Below, piece by piece: positions 32,548 to 40,938 of a DNA stretch of 42,873 bases. The number at the start of each line of letters is the position of its first letter. The stretch's first letter is position 1. This DNA comes from an uncultured Lachnospiraceae bacterium (lineage in GTDB: Bacteria; Bacillota; Clostridia; Lachnospirales; Lachnospiraceae), in assembly GCA_946538445.1 (NCBI GenBank), contig CAMNGO010000001.1:1-42873 (forward strand), in the 5' to 3' direction. The position numbers and the translations under genes were made by a program. The notes under the pieces are model-generated. The model did no database searches. It worked only from the letters and a program-made list of their open reading frames with translations, and had not been told where the DNA came from.

Positions 32548-33654
32548 TCAGTCTTCATCCCCAAGGAAATAGTGACCCAGGGCATCTGCTGCCTTAATTG
32601 CTGCTGCAACAGATTCCGGAGTTACTTCGAACGGCATGTTATGTAATGTGTCATTGTCTGCACATGCAAGCTCTGCAACAGCCATGCATTTCTCGTCAGT
32701 TACCTCCGCAACGCCGAGTTCCTTCATCGTGACAGGCAGACCCACTTCGATACAGAAATCGATGATTTCTGCCAGTTCTTCTTCCGGCATATCCTCAAGT
32801 ACCAGCTGAACTAAAGTACCAAAGGCTACTTTCTCACCATGATACATATGATGGCACTCTTCCAGTACAGTCAGACCATTGTGGATCGCGTGAGCACCTG
32901 CAAGACCGGCACTCTCGAAACCGATTCCGGAAAGGAGGGTGTTAGCCTCGATGATCTTCTCCACAGCAGGAGTACATACGCCGGCATCCAGAGCGATCTT
33001 AGCCTTAACGCCTTCTGCCATCAGAGTATCGAAACATAACTGAGCGATTGCCATGGAAGCCTCTGTTGCTTTACCTCCTGCACAGGAAGTTGCATCACTC
33101 TGCTTACATGCTCTTGCTTCAAAATAAGTAGCCAGAGCATCACCGATACCGGATACGGTAAGGCGGGTCGGGGATTTCACGATAATATCTGTATCCATCA
33201 TAACAAGGTTCGGGTTAGCCGGAAGGAAAAGATACTCTTCAAATACTCCTTCATCCGTATAGATAACAGACAGCGCACTGCAAGGAGCATCTGTGGAAGC
33301 AATCGTAGGAACTACGAATACCTGGTTGCCGGTCTTGTAAGCTACAGCCTTAGCAGTATCAAAGATCTTGCCTCCGCCTACACCGATTACGAGATCGCAG
33401 CCTTTTTCCTTAACGATTTCCACCAGACGGTTGATCTCTTTCCAAGAACATTCTCCGTTAAAGAATTCAAAATCAATCTCACAGTCAACCTTATTAAAAC
33501 TATCTTCGATCAGCTGTCCAAATCTCTTATGTCCGCCTTTACTGATGAGGATGAGGGCTTTCTTGCCTGCATTTGCTGCATAAGTACCCAGATTCTTCAT
33601 CTCGCCTGCGCCCTGAATATACCTTGACGGTGCAATTAAAATTTTAGTTCCCAT
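32548..33654 (-). CDS. gldA: Glycerol dehydrogenase
   Basis: A zinc-dependent, NAD-linked iron-containing-type alcohol dehydrogenase that converts glycerol to dihydroxyacetone. The 368-residue protein starts MGTKILIAPSRYIQGAGE, with GVGGGKIFDTAKA (NAD binding), PTIASTDAPCSALSVIY, DALATYFEARAC (zinc-ligand Asp), GLAGAHAIHNGLT and CHHMYHGEKVAFG (zinc-ligand His). Length and motifs match GldA. The ATG at 33654 is set by GGGAGG five bases upstream. The leader carries an inverted repeat that may be an operator, and a terminator follows. Codon use is more regular than in the accessory neighbours, as in an expressed gene. Confidence 0.92.
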   Translation of the reverse strand: MGTKILIAPSRYIQGAGEMKNLGTYAANAGKKALILISKGGHKRFGQLIEDSFNKVDCEIDFEFFNGECSWKEINRLVEIVKEKGCDLVIGVGGGKIFDTAKAVAYKTGNQVFVVPTIASTDAPCSALSVIYTDEGVFEEYLFLPANPNLVMMDTDIIVKSPTRLTVSGIGDALATYFEARACKQSDATSCAGGKATEASMAIAQLCFDTLMAEGVKAKIALDAGVCTPAVEKIIEANTLLSGIGFESAGLAGAHAIHNGLTVLEECHHMYHGEKVAFGTLVQLVLEDMPEEELAEIIDFCIEVGLPVTMKELGVAEVTDEKCMAVAELACADNDTLHNMPFEVTPESVAAAIKAADALGHYFLGDED

Positions 33655-33680
33655 AGTAACCTCCCTTTTTTCGAAGCATA

Positions 33681-33715
33681 GTAACTGCATAGGCCCAAAT
33701 GGGCAGAATAGTTAC
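33681..33715. promoter_or_regulatory. Nested inverted repeat in the gldA leader
   Basis: GTAACT (33681-33686) and AGTTAC (33710-33715) enclose a second repeat, GCCCA-AA-TGGGC. It lies 26 bp upstream of the gldA start, where it could be an operator or fold in the RNA. A TATGAT box on the minus strand at about 33720-33725 could be the -10 of gldA, but no -35 is clear. Confidence 0.45.
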
Positions 33716-33753
33716 AAAATCATATAGATACACTAAAATTTTATTAAAATTAG

Positions 33754-33785
33754 ACAAAAGAGTCAAGATAATTCCTCTTATCTTG
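33754..33785 (-). terminator. Intrinsic terminator after the CBS-domain gene
   Basis: CAAGATAA and TTATCTTG form a perfect 8-bp AT-rich stem around a 6-base loop, followed on the minus strand by ACTCTTTTGTC. It lies about 70 bp past the stop codon of the CBS-domain gene. The rest of the 202-bp gap holds the gldA control region. Confidence 0.6.
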
Positions 33786-33856
33786 GTATCATTTTTTGCC
33801 CTATTCCAGTCACACAGGCATCACTGCTGTATTTTCTTGTCCTGCCTTATCCAGGA

Positions 33857-34564
33857 TTATTCATTGTAGCCTGCCAGATCCCAGGGAGTGACGATGCCCT
33901 GCAAGCGCTCGGTTTCTTTCCCGTTCTGGGTGAGAAAAACCATACCGATCCTGGCGCCTTGATCCAGAGCTTTATGGAAGAGATTGGATACATCAGAGAT
34001 CAGAGCATTCCTGGCAGCAAATGCATACTGCTCCCTCTGATGGTTCTCTATGAGAAGGTATGTCTGGATGTCTTTCAGTTTCAAACTATCCGGGATATGG
34101 AAGTTCTTCTCCTGGACGATGTAATGGACGATCGATTTCTCGCTGAGAACTCCCTTTACCACCCCGTTTTCCAGGATAGGTACATTTCCGAAAGAGCATT
34201 CATTCATCTCTCTCAGGGTCTGGATCACCCCATCTTCAAATGTTTTGTAGACAGTCTTCTCCACCGGTACCGCGATATCCATAATCACCGGAGGCATCTC
34301 AAGCCTCTCCTTGACCGTCTTCAGAAGATGGATCATCTCGTCACTGGGTTCCACACTGTACCGGTCATTCAGTTTGGGCTTGTGAGAAAGGAGATTCCTC
34401 ACCTCCCTGCAATACTGCAGTTCGTTTACGATCTTCTTAAACTCTCTTCTGCCGGTCAGATAGTGGATGGTGGATTCCCAGTTCTCCAGTTTATATTTTT
34501 CCCGAATAATGTATTCCAGGTCTTTATATTGATCCAGAAATATCTCAGCATTTGTTCTGTCCAT
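33857..34564 (-). CDS. CBS-pair protein with HEPN-like N-terminal domain
   Basis: A 235-residue protein. The C-terminal two thirds hold two CBS domains (about 93-150 and 162-232; GNVPILENGVVKGVLSEKSI and GIVTPWDLAG), which usually bind adenine nucleotides and gate a partner domain. The N-terminal 90 residues are helical and contain RNLLSH (Arg56 to His61), which fits the RN-x3-H catalytic motif of HEPN ribonucleases; this is my inference from motif alone. The start at 34564 follows GGGGGGAG at eight bases; the ATG at 34618 has no site. It is a single gene between two terminators. No toxin-antitoxin partner is obvious next to it. Confidence 0.7.
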   Translation of the reverse strand: MDRTNAEIFLDQYKDLEYIIREKYKLENWESTIHYLTGRREFKKIVNELQYCREVRNLLSHKPKLNDRYSVEPSDEMIHLLKTVKERLEMPPVIMDIAVPVEKTVYKTFEDGVIQTLREMNECSFGNVPILENGVVKGVLSEKSIVHYIVQEKNFHIPDSLKLKDIQTYLLIENHQREQYAFAARNALISDVSNLFHKALDQGARIGMVFLTQNGKETERLQGIVTPWDLAGYNE

Positions 34565-34614
34565 CTTGATGCTCCCCCCAAAGAATAATCTCACAAAAGC
34601 TTTTCTTAATATTA

Positions 34615-34648
34615 ACAAAAAAAACCCCGGAAAACAATATTCCGGGGT
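34615..34648 (-). terminator. Strong intrinsic terminator after rplM-rpsI
   Basis: ACCCCGGAA and TTCCGGGGT form a perfect 9-bp stem, followed on the minus strand by a run of T (nine including the stem end). It lies 16 bp past the rpsI stop. Confidence 0.95.
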
Positions 34649-34664
34649 GTGTGTATTGACTCTC

Positions 34665-35060
34665 TTAACGCTTGGAGAACTGTGGAGCTCTACGAGCTTT
34701 CTTGAGACCTGGTTTCTTACGCTCTTTCATACGTGGGTCACGTGTGAGGTATCCGGCTTTCTTTAAAGCAGGACGGTAAGCTTCTTTGTCAGCTTCACAT
34801 AAAGCTCTTGCGATACCATGTCTGATGGCACCGGCCTGGCCTGTATATCCGCCGCCATGTACGAAAATCATAGCGTCAAACTTATCTACAGTATCTGTTA
34901 ATGTCAAAGGCTGACGAGCGATAACTTTCAATGTCTCATAGCCAAAATAATCTTCGATATCTTTTTTATTAACGGTAATTTTTCCTGTTCCCGGCATTAA
35001 ATAAACACGAGCAACGCTGTTTTTTCTTCTGCCAGTTCCATAATATCTTGTAGTAGCCAC
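34665..35060 (-). CDS. rpsI: 30S ribosomal protein S9
   Basis: Small-subunit protein whose C-terminal tail reaches the P-site tRNA. The 131-residue protein begins MATTRYYGTGRRKNSVARVY and ends KKARRAPQFSKR, the invariant basic tail with terminal Lys-Arg. Start is a GTG codon (35060) eight bases after AGGAGG. It forms the standard rplM-rpsI pair with a terminator following. Confidence 0.97.
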   Translation of the reverse strand: MATTRYYGTGRRKNSVARVYLMPGTGKITVNKKDIEDYFGYETLKVIARQPLTLTDTVDKFDAMIFVHGGGYTGQAGAIRHGIARALCEADKEAYRPALKKAGYLTRDPRMKERKKPGLKKARRAPQFSKR

Positions 35061-35075
35061 TTGCTTGTCCTCCTA

Positions 35076-35510
35076 TTAATACTTGATCTCTAATTCCTTC
35101 GGCTGCTGAGCTGCATGTTTGTGATCCGGACCGGCATACACATACAGTTTTCTGTACATCTGTCTGCCAAGAGGTCCCTTTGGAAGCATACCTTTCACTG
35201 CAAGCTCGATAACCTGCTCAGGTTTCTTAGCAAGTTTCTCTTTTAAAGTGGTCTCTTTCATACCACCGATATAATCACTGTGATGATAGTAGATCTTCTG
35301 ATCTAATTTCTTTCCGGTTACTTTGATCTTGTCAGCATTGACGATGATCACATAATCGCCGGTATCCATATGAGGTGTGTAGATTGGTTTATGTTTTCCT
35401 CTTAAAACTTTAGCAACTTCGGATGCCAAACGTCCTAATGTATGTCCTGTAGCATCAATTACATACCATTCTCTTGTAATGGTTGCTGGGCTAGCCATAA
35501 AACTTTTCAT
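35076..35510 (-). CDS. rplM: 50S ribosomal protein L13
   Basis: An early-assembly large-subunit protein. The 144-residue protein contains REWYVIDATGHTLGRLAS, KHKPIYTPHMDTGDYVIIVN and GMLPKGPLGRQMYRKLYVYAG, all typical of L13. The start at 35510 follows AAGGAG by eight bases; the in-frame ATG at 35540 is upstream of this site. It is preceded by a leader of about 160 bases and a consensus promoter. Confidence 0.97.
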   Translation of the reverse strand: MKSFMASPATITREWYVIDATGHTLGRLASEVAKVLRGKHKPIYTPHMDTGDYVIIVNADKIKVTGKKLDQKIYYHHSDYIGGMKETTLKEKLAKKPEQVIELAVKGMLPKGPLGRQMYRKLYVYAGPDHKHAAQQPKELEIKY

Positions 35511-35669
35511 GAGTTGTTCTCCTTTACATAATCGTAACACTTCGGTGCTAATGCGGCTTCCTGGCTGTCCGGACCCTCCGCCACATTATATCTCCCGTCA
35601 GTGGAAAGACGGGTGTCTATGAAAAACAATTCCCGGGGCTGTGGGATATTGTTTATTGACATACCACGG
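35511..35669 (-). ncRNA. rplM leader RNA, possibly an L13 autoregulatory leader
   Basis: About 160 bases separate the predicted start site from the rplM ATG, too long for a simple leader. It contains a CCCGTC/GACGGG hairpin (35594-35613) and further GC-rich sequence. L13 leaders are known in Firmicutes upstream of rplM; whether this one matches that family was not tested. A 66-codon frame through it has no supporting features. Confidence 0.4.
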
Positions 35670-35675
35670 TTATTA

Positions 35676-35704
35676 ATTATATAACACAGACTCGTGTGTG
35701 TCAA
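35676..35704 (-). promoter_or_regulatory. Consensus sigma-A promoter for rplM-rpsI
   Basis: TTGACA (35699-35704) and TATAAT (35676-35681), both perfect, are separated by exactly 17 bases on the minus strand. It is the best promoter in the window and lies right after the truA stop codon. Confidence 0.95.
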
Positions 35705-35706
35705 CA

Positions 35707-36483
35707 TTATTTTATCTTATTCAGCTCATTGTTTTCTCTGTATCTGATTTCCCGCAGGAACAATCCTTTTGCCGGAACCGTCTCTCCGGCCTCCCTGCGG
35801 TCTTTTGACCCGATAATTTCCTTCACATGTTCCGGAGGGTAGGCACCAACTCCTACTTTAAGCAAGGTACCCACGATGATCCTCACCATATTGTAAAGGA
35901 AACCTTCTCCTTTTACGACAATGACAATCTCTTCTTCCGCGCCAGATTTTCCGGCTTGAACCTGCACATCCAGCACAGTGCGTACCGTGGAATTCACCTG
36001 GGCTTTCGCAGCACAAAAGCAATTGAAATCATGGGTTCCGATGATGTATCTGCAGGCTTCTGCCATGGTTTCCAGATTCAAAGGAACCGGCACCTGATGG
36101 GCATACAGTCTCCTGGTGGGAGGCATGATCCGCCCTTGATAGATATGATATTCGTAGGTCTTCACAGAGTCAGTGAATCGGGGATGAAAGTCTGCAGGAA
36201 CCTCCTCTGACCGCATGATTCTTATGTCGGAGGGAAGATAGGGATTGACTGCATAAGCGATCTTCTCACCGGGTATCCGGGTATCCGAATCAAACACAGC
36301 CACATTCCCGTAAGCATGGACTCCCGCATCGGTACGACTGGCTCCGATGACATGTATTTCCTCCTTCAGGACCGCACTCAGGGTCTCATTGAGGACAGAC
36401 TCAATCGTGATGCTGTTAGCCTGTTCCTGCCAGCCATGATATGCAGTTCCGTCATAAGCCACAGTCAGTCGATATCTTTTCAT
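35707..36483 (-). CDS. truA: tRNA pseudouridine(38-40) synthase TruA
   Basis: Modifies uridines 38-40 in the anticodon stem-loop of tRNAs. The 258-residue protein begins MKRYRLTVAYDGTAYHGWQ, and GASRTDAGVHAYGNVAVFD carries the catalytic Asp; FLYNMVRIIVGTLLKVG follows. The start at 36483 is chosen from GGAGAG seven bases upstream, over an ATG at 36495 without a site. It is the last gene of the rplQ-distal group with the ECF transporter genes, and the rplM promoter follows directly. Confidence 0.95.
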   Translation of the reverse strand: MKRYRLTVAYDGTAYHGWQEQANSITIESVLNETLSAVLKEEIHVIGASRTDAGVHAYGNVAVFDSDTRIPGEKIAYAVNPYLPSDIRIMRSEEVPADFHPRFTDSVKTYEYHIYQGRIMPPTRRLYAHQVPVPLNLETMAEACRYIIGTHDFNCFCAAKAQVNSTVRTVLDVQVQAGKSGAEEEIVIVVKGEGFLYNMVRIIVGTLLKVGVGAYPPEHVKEIIGSKDRREAGETVPAKGLFLREIRYRENNELNKIK

Positions 36484-36526
36484 AGGTCTCTCCATTTTCT
36501 TACAATAATACTTATACTTGACTGTT

Positions 36527-37336
36527 TCAGAAAGATCCGGCCCGAACGGCCAGAAATATCATAATAATCATATATAACAAGAGAATCCCGTATGCCAGGT
36601 AGTCTCTTCTCTCGTATCTTAAAGGATGCAGCTTCGTGCGTCCGCTGCCTCCATGATAGCCTCTCGCCTCCATGGCATAGGCCAGCTCGGAAGCTCTTCT
36701 GACAGAAGATACAAACAGGGGAATCAGGACAGGTATGATCTGCCTGGCCCTCTGCAGCAGATTTCCTTCATCAAAAGAGGCACCTCTGGACATCTGCGCC
36801 TTCATGATCTTATCCAGTTCTTCTGTGAGAATGGGAATAAACCGCAAAGCGATGCACATGATCATGGCGATCTCATGCACCGGAATATGGATCCGGTTTA
36901 GAAAGCCAAGACTCTTTTCCAGTCCATCCGTCAGCCGGTTGGGTGTTGTAGTATAGGTCATGATGGAAGTCCCCATCACCAGATAGATCAGGCGCACCAC
37001 CAGAAAGACGGCCATCCGGACACCTTCCCTGGTCACAGAGAAATGCCAGATTGTAAATAGAACCGTCCCCTCTGTGCCAAAAAGATTGAACAAAGCAGAA
37101 AAAAGAATGATGAAAAGAAGTGGTTTCACGCCTCGTACCATCAATCTGACGGGAATCCCTGCCAGAAGAGTAATCGCAGCCAGAAAGATTGTAGCGCACA
37201 GCAGTCCCGATATACTTTTCCCAAGAAATAAACTGATCACAAAAATCAATGTCCCGGCCAGTTTAACCCTGGGGTCCAGCTCGTGGATCACAGAGTCCTT
37301 ATGATAATACTGTCCTAATGTCATTTCCCGAAACAT
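36527..37336 (-). CDS. ecfT: Energy-coupling factor transporter transmembrane protein EcfT
   Basis: The integral membrane coupling protein of ECF vitamin and metal transporters, connecting EcfA ATPases to exchangeable S proteins. The 269-residue protein has several hydrophobic segments (KLAGTLIFVISLFLG; LLCATIFLAAITLLAG; LLFIILFSALFNLF; YGILLLYMIIMIFLAV) and the coupling motifs RGASFDEGNLLQRAR and MEARGYHGGSGRT with the Ala-Arg-Gly triplets. A GGAAAG site is ten bases before the first ATG; the next Met is also possible. It sits between the EcfA fusion gene and truA. No S protein lies next to it, so this is probably the shared module used by several S components. Confidence 0.93.
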   Translation of the reverse strand: MFREMTLGQYYHKDSVIHELDPRVKLAGTLIFVISLFLGKSISGLLCATIFLAAITLLAGIPVRLMVRGVKPLLFIILFSALFNLFGTEGTVLFTIWHFSVTREGVRMAVFLVVRLIYLVMGTSIMTYTTTPNRLTDGLEKSLGFLNRIHIPVHEIAMIMCIALRFIPILTEELDKIMKAQMSRGASFDEGNLLQRARQIIPVLIPLFVSSVRRASELAYAMEARGYHGGSGRTKLHPLRYERRDYLAYGILLLYMIIMIFLAVRAGSF

Positions 37337-37352
37337 AATAACACATCTTTCC

Positions 37353-39227
37353 TTAGATCTCCGGGCTGGAGAAGTCCAGCTCCCGGCTGATATAATCTGC
37401 CAGTCTCGTCTCCGTCACGGGAATCACGCTACTCTCTGAGCCAAAATCCGATCCCCTCAATTTATAATAGAAGGATAAGGCCTGGGGCATCTCCAATCCC
37501 AATTCCTCAATCTCTTTTTCTCTGGAAAATACTTCTCCGGGTGTCCCCTCCATGATGATCTTTCCCCGATCCATGACGATCATACGATCTGTATATTCGG
37601 CCACATCATCCATATCGTGGGATACCAGGAGAATCCCTGTCTTCTTGTTTTTATTCAAATCCCTCAGAAGATGAAATAAATTATCCTTGCCCGGCTGATC
37701 CATGCCGGCTGCCGGCTCGTCCAGCACAAGGTATTCCGGATTCATGGCCAGTATCCCGGCCAGAGCCACCTTCCTCTTCTGTCCGCCGGAAAGGACCAGG
37801 GGAGATAAGGATTCCATCTGCTCCGGGAGACCCAGCAATTCCATGGCTTCCCTGGCTCTCTTCAGACAGACCCATTTGGTACATCCCATGTTGGCCGGTC
37901 CAAAGCAGATGTCTTTTAAAACGGTCTCTTCAAAGAGCTGATACTCCGGATACTGAAAACACAAGGCCACCTTCTGTCGTACTTCCTTCAGAGAAAGCTC
38001 CGGTCCATGAATATCTTTTCCGTCATAGAAGCAATGCCCCTTGACAGGTTTCAGTAAACCATTCAGATGTTGAAGTAAGGTGGATTTGCCGGACCCGGTC
38101 TTTCCGACAATGGCCAGGAAATCCCCTCTTCTCATGGAAAAGGAAATATCATGTAAAGCTTCGGTTGCTTTCCCTGCCTTAAGATTATTATAAGTATAGC
38201 TAAGATGACGGCAGCTGATCTGCCCTCCATCTCCGGACTGGTCTGATTCCTCTGAATCACCTTTCCTGCCGGAATCTCTATGGAGACCCGGGCTTTCGCA
38301 GCCTTCCGGTTCAGGAATCTCCGAGGAAGTGAAGTCTGTCAACTCTGATAGTCGTTTCAGTTTCCAGTAGCTTTTTTCAGCCATCTGATCTTCCAGGTAA
38401 TCCAGCAAGTCCTGCTCATTATGAAGCCGGGGAACATTGATCCCCCTGTCTCTGAGATGATGTACCAGTCTCAGAGTAAAAGGCAGACGGATACCGCATT
38501 CCTCCAACTGATCCGGCTGATCCCATATCATTTCCGGAGAACCATGGAGCGCAATCTTCCCTTCCTTCATCACATAGATGGTATTCGCTTTCTCCACTTC
38601 CTCCATTCGGTGGGTAATCAGTATGATGGTAATCTTTTTCTCCTGATTCAGGTGACGGACAGCCTCAAGAACTTCCTTTCTGCCCTGAGGGTCCAGCATG
38701 GCTGTGGGTTCATCCAGGATGATGCATTTCGGCTCCATGGCAAGAATTCCTGCTATGGCAATCTTCTGCTTCTGCCCTCCGGATAATCTGCCCGGAGTAT
38801 CAAAGCGATAGCCATTCATGCTTACCATGGACAGTGCCTTCTCCACCCTCCCGGAAAGTTCTTCCTGGGCTACTCCCAGGTTCTCCGGTCCAAAAGCCAC
38901 ATCCTCCTCCACCGTATTCCCCACAATCTGATTATCCGGGTTCTGAAAGACCATGCCCACTTTAGTGCGGATGGAAATGGCATTATTGCTGTCCCGACTG
39001 TTCAGTCCGTCGATGTAGACATACCCTTCCGTGGGAGTCAACAAACCTGCCAGTTGTTTAGCCAGGGTGGACTTCCCGGAGCCGTTCTGCCCCAGAATAC
39101 CCACAAAATCACCGGGATTCACAGCAAGATCAATCCCCTCTAAAGCGGAGCGGAAGGATTCTTCTTTCTGATCCGGAGAGAAAACCTTATAACGAAATAT
39201 GAGATTTACTGCCTTCAATATATTCAT
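37353..39227 (-). CDS. Fused energy-coupling factor ATPase (EcfA1-EcfA2 in one chain)
   Basis: About 624 residues with two complete ABC ATPase domains, normally separate EcfA1 and EcfA2 proteins. Domain 1 has Walker A GQNGSGKSTLAKQ, signature LSGGQKQKIAIAG and Walker B IILDEPTAMLDP. A charged, low-complexity linker (SGRKGDSEESDQSGDGG) joins domain 2, with GKTGSGKSTLLQH, LSGGQKRKVALAG and LVLDEPAAGMDQPG. A Thr-to-Ala change in the second Walker B neighbourhood is unusual but not catalytic. The start is ambiguous (39227 or 39233, both with a weak GGA site). It lies next to ecfT, as in most Firmicutes, and downstream of the alpha operon. Confidence 0.9.
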   Translation of the reverse strand: MNILKAVNLIFRYKVFSPDQKEESFRSALEGIDLAVNPGDFVGILGQNGSGKSTLAKQLAGLLTPTEGYVYIDGLNSRDSNNAISIRTKVGMVFQNPDNQIVGNTVEEDVAFGPENLGVAQEELSGRVEKALSMVSMNGYRFDTPGRLSGGQKQKIAIAGILAMEPKCIILDEPTAMLDPQGRKEVLEAVRHLNQEKKITIILITHRMEEVEKANTIYVMKEGKIALHGSPEMIWDQPDQLEECGIRLPFTLRLVHHLRDRGINVPRLHNEQDLLDYLEDQMAEKSYWKLKRLSELTDFTSSEIPEPEGCESPGLHRDSGRKGDSEESDQSGDGGQISCRHLSYTYNNLKAGKATEALHDISFSMRRGDFLAIVGKTGSGKSTLLQHLNGLLKPVKGHCFYDGKDIHGPELSLKEVRQKVALCFQYPEYQLFEETVLKDICFGPANMGCTKWVCLKRAREAMELLGLPEQMESLSPLVLSGGQKRKVALAGILAMNPEYLVLDEPAAGMDQPGKDNLFHLLRDLNKNKKTGILLVSHDMDDVAEYTDRMIVMDRGKIIMEGTPGEVFSREKEIEELGLEMPQALSFYYKLRGSDFGSESSVIPVTETRLADYISRELDFSSPEI

Positions 39228-39241
39228 AGTCATATATCCAC

Positions 39242-39273
39242 AAAACCCCATGCCAGCTGTAACCGACATGGGG
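39242..39273 (-). terminator. Terminator-like hairpin after rplQ
   Basis: CCCCATG and CATGGGG form a perfect 7-bp stem around a 14-base loop, followed on the minus strand by TTTTGTGG. It lies 20 bp past the rplQ stop and just before the EcfA start, so it would end the alpha operon, though the U-tract is short and read-through into ecfA-ecfT is possible. Confidence 0.65.
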
Positions 39274-39293
39274 TCATAGTATACTTGATAGGA

Positions 39294-39830
39294 TTAAACA
39301 AGCTCGATGATAACTTCCATAGCAGCGTCACCTTTACGCTGTCCAACCTTGATGATACGTGTGTAACCACCATTGCGGTTTGCGTACTTTGTACCGTACT
39401 CATCAAAGATCTTCTGTGGAAGGTCAACCTTCTTTGTCTGGGCTTTTCTTCCTTTACCCTCAGCAGGAACTTCTGTTACAGGGTATAAGAACTTTAACAT
39501 CTGACGACGTGCATGAAGTCTGGAAGGAAGATCTTTCTTGATCTCTTTCTCAACGGTATCGTATACAGTCACTTTCTTGCCGTCAACTACTTCTTTCACT
39601 CTCTTGCCATCTTTATCTTTACGGGCAACCTTAGCCTGAACCTTAACAGTCTCATAGTTGTCTTTCTCTTTTACACCCAGAGCGATAAAGCCTTCAGCGA
39701 TCTTGCGGATCTCTTTTGCCTTAGCTTCTGTGGTACGGATCTTTCCATGATAAAGGAGCATTGTAACCTGGTTACGAAGTAATGCTTTTCTCTGGTTGGA
39801 ATTTCTGCCTAATTTTCTGTACATTGCCAT
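39294..39830 (-). CDS. rplQ: 50S ribosomal protein L17, with lineage-type insertion
   Basis: A large-subunit protein near the exit tunnel. The N-terminus MAMYRKLGRNSNQRKALLRN and the C-terminus GGYTRIIKVGQRKGDAAMEV are standard L17, but the protein is 178 residues against the usual 113-130. The extra sequence lies in the middle (about residues 70-130), is rich in Lys and Val (KVARKDKDGKRVKEVVDG), and continues to VPAEGKGRKAQTKK. It follows rpoA as in the alpha operon. AGGAGG precedes the ATG. Confidence 0.95.
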   Translation of the reverse strand: MAMYRKLGRNSNQRKALLRNQVTMLLYHGKIRTTEAKAKEIRKIAEGFIALGVKEKDNYETVKVQAKVARKDKDGKRVKEVVDGKKVTVYDTVEKEIKKDLPSRLHARRQMLKFLYPVTEVPAEGKGRKAQTKKVDLPQKIFDEYGTKYANRNGGYTRIIKVGQRKGDAAMEVIIELV

Positions 39831-39918
39831 AATAATGGACCTCCTGATTCATTTTTCGCTATGCCTACTGATACTTCAGCCTAAGCGGGTCTATTGATAA
39901 TTCTATGGGTAATTTCTC

Positions 39919-40878
39919 TTACTCCTCGCTGGAATTGAGAGAAAGACCTAACTCTTTTAACTTGGCCAACACTTCCTCCAGGGACTTACGTCCAAGGTTA
40001 CGAACCTTCATCATATCCTCTGAAGTCTTGTTGGTGAGTTCTTCCACTGTATTGATGCCTGCTCTCTTAAGACAGTTATAAGAACGTACGGATAATTCCA
40101 GTTCGTCGATATTCATCTCCAGAACCTTATCCACCGGATTCTCTGCTGTCTCGATCATAACTTCTGCCTGTTTTGCATTCTCAGACAGATCGATGAACAG
40201 ACTTAAATGCTCGCTGAGAACCTTCGCTGCCAGACTTACCGCCTCATCGGGAGGTAATGTTCCATTTGTGAATACATCAAGTGTGAGCTTATCGAAATCA
40301 GTGATCTGACCTACACGGGTATTCTCCACTTTCAGATTCACACGCTCAACAGGTGTAAAGATGGAATCGACAACGATCGTGTCGATGGACATATCCTCAG
40401 TTTTGTTCTTATCGGCGCCAACGTAGCCTCTGCCTTTGGCGATGGTAAGCTCTGCCTCAAAATGGCTTTCTGCTCCGCCATTTAAGGTGCAGATGACCAG
40501 ATCGGGATTGATGATCTCAATATCACTGTCAACCTGGATGTCTGCGGCCGTAACCACACGTTCGCCTTCCACATCGATAAATGCGCGCTTGAGCTCGTTG
40601 GAAGAGCTGTTGTTTTTAATCGCCAGCTCTTTGATATTCATAATGATTTCAGTGACATCTTCCTTCACTCCGGGAATGGAGCTGAACTCATGGAGAACAC
40701 CTTTGATCTTCACAGAGTTAACTGCAGCCCCCGGGAGGGATGATAACATGATTCTTCTTAAGGAGTTACCTAAAGTTGTGCCGTAACCTCTTTCCAAAGG
40801 CTCAACAACAAAACGACCATATTTTTTATCTTCTGAAATTTCTGCGATTTCAATTCTTGGTTTCTCAAAATCAAACAC
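39919..40878 (-). CDS. rpoA: RNA polymerase alpha subunit
   Basis: The assembly and promoter-contact subunit of RNA polymerase. The 319-residue protein has the N-terminal dimerisation domain (FVVEPLERGYGTTLGNSLRR, LSSLPGAAVNSVKIKGVLHE) and the C-terminal domain with SVRSYNCLKRAGINTVEEL and RNLGRKSLEEVLAKLKELGL. Translation starts at GTG (40878) seven bases after AGGAGGG. It is preceded by a hairpin in the rpsD-rpoA gap. Confidence 0.97.
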   Translation of the reverse strand: MFDFEKPRIEIAEISEDKKYGRFVVEPLERGYGTTLGNSLRRIMLSSLPGAAVNSVKIKGVLHEFSSIPGVKEDVTEIIMNIKELAIKNNSSSNELKRAFIDVEGERVVTAADIQVDSDIEIINPDLVICTLNGGAESHFEAELTIAKGRGYVGADKNKTEDMSIDTIVVDSIFTPVERVNLKVENTRVGQITDFDKLTLDVFTNGTLPPDEAVSLAAKVLSEHLSLFIDLSENAKQAEVMIETAENPVDKVLEMNIDELELSVRSYNCLKRAGINTVEELTNKTSEDMMKVRNLGRKSLEEVLAKLKELGLSLNSSEE

Positions 40879-40938
40879 GTTGGGACCCTCCTTGTTGGTA
40901 GACGTAAACTAAGATAAAACAGCTTCCTAATACCACAA

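Noticed and set aside
35507..35707. A 66-codon minus-strand frame upstream of rplM
   Set aside because: It covers the rplM promoter and leader, has no ribosome binding site and no recognisable sequence.
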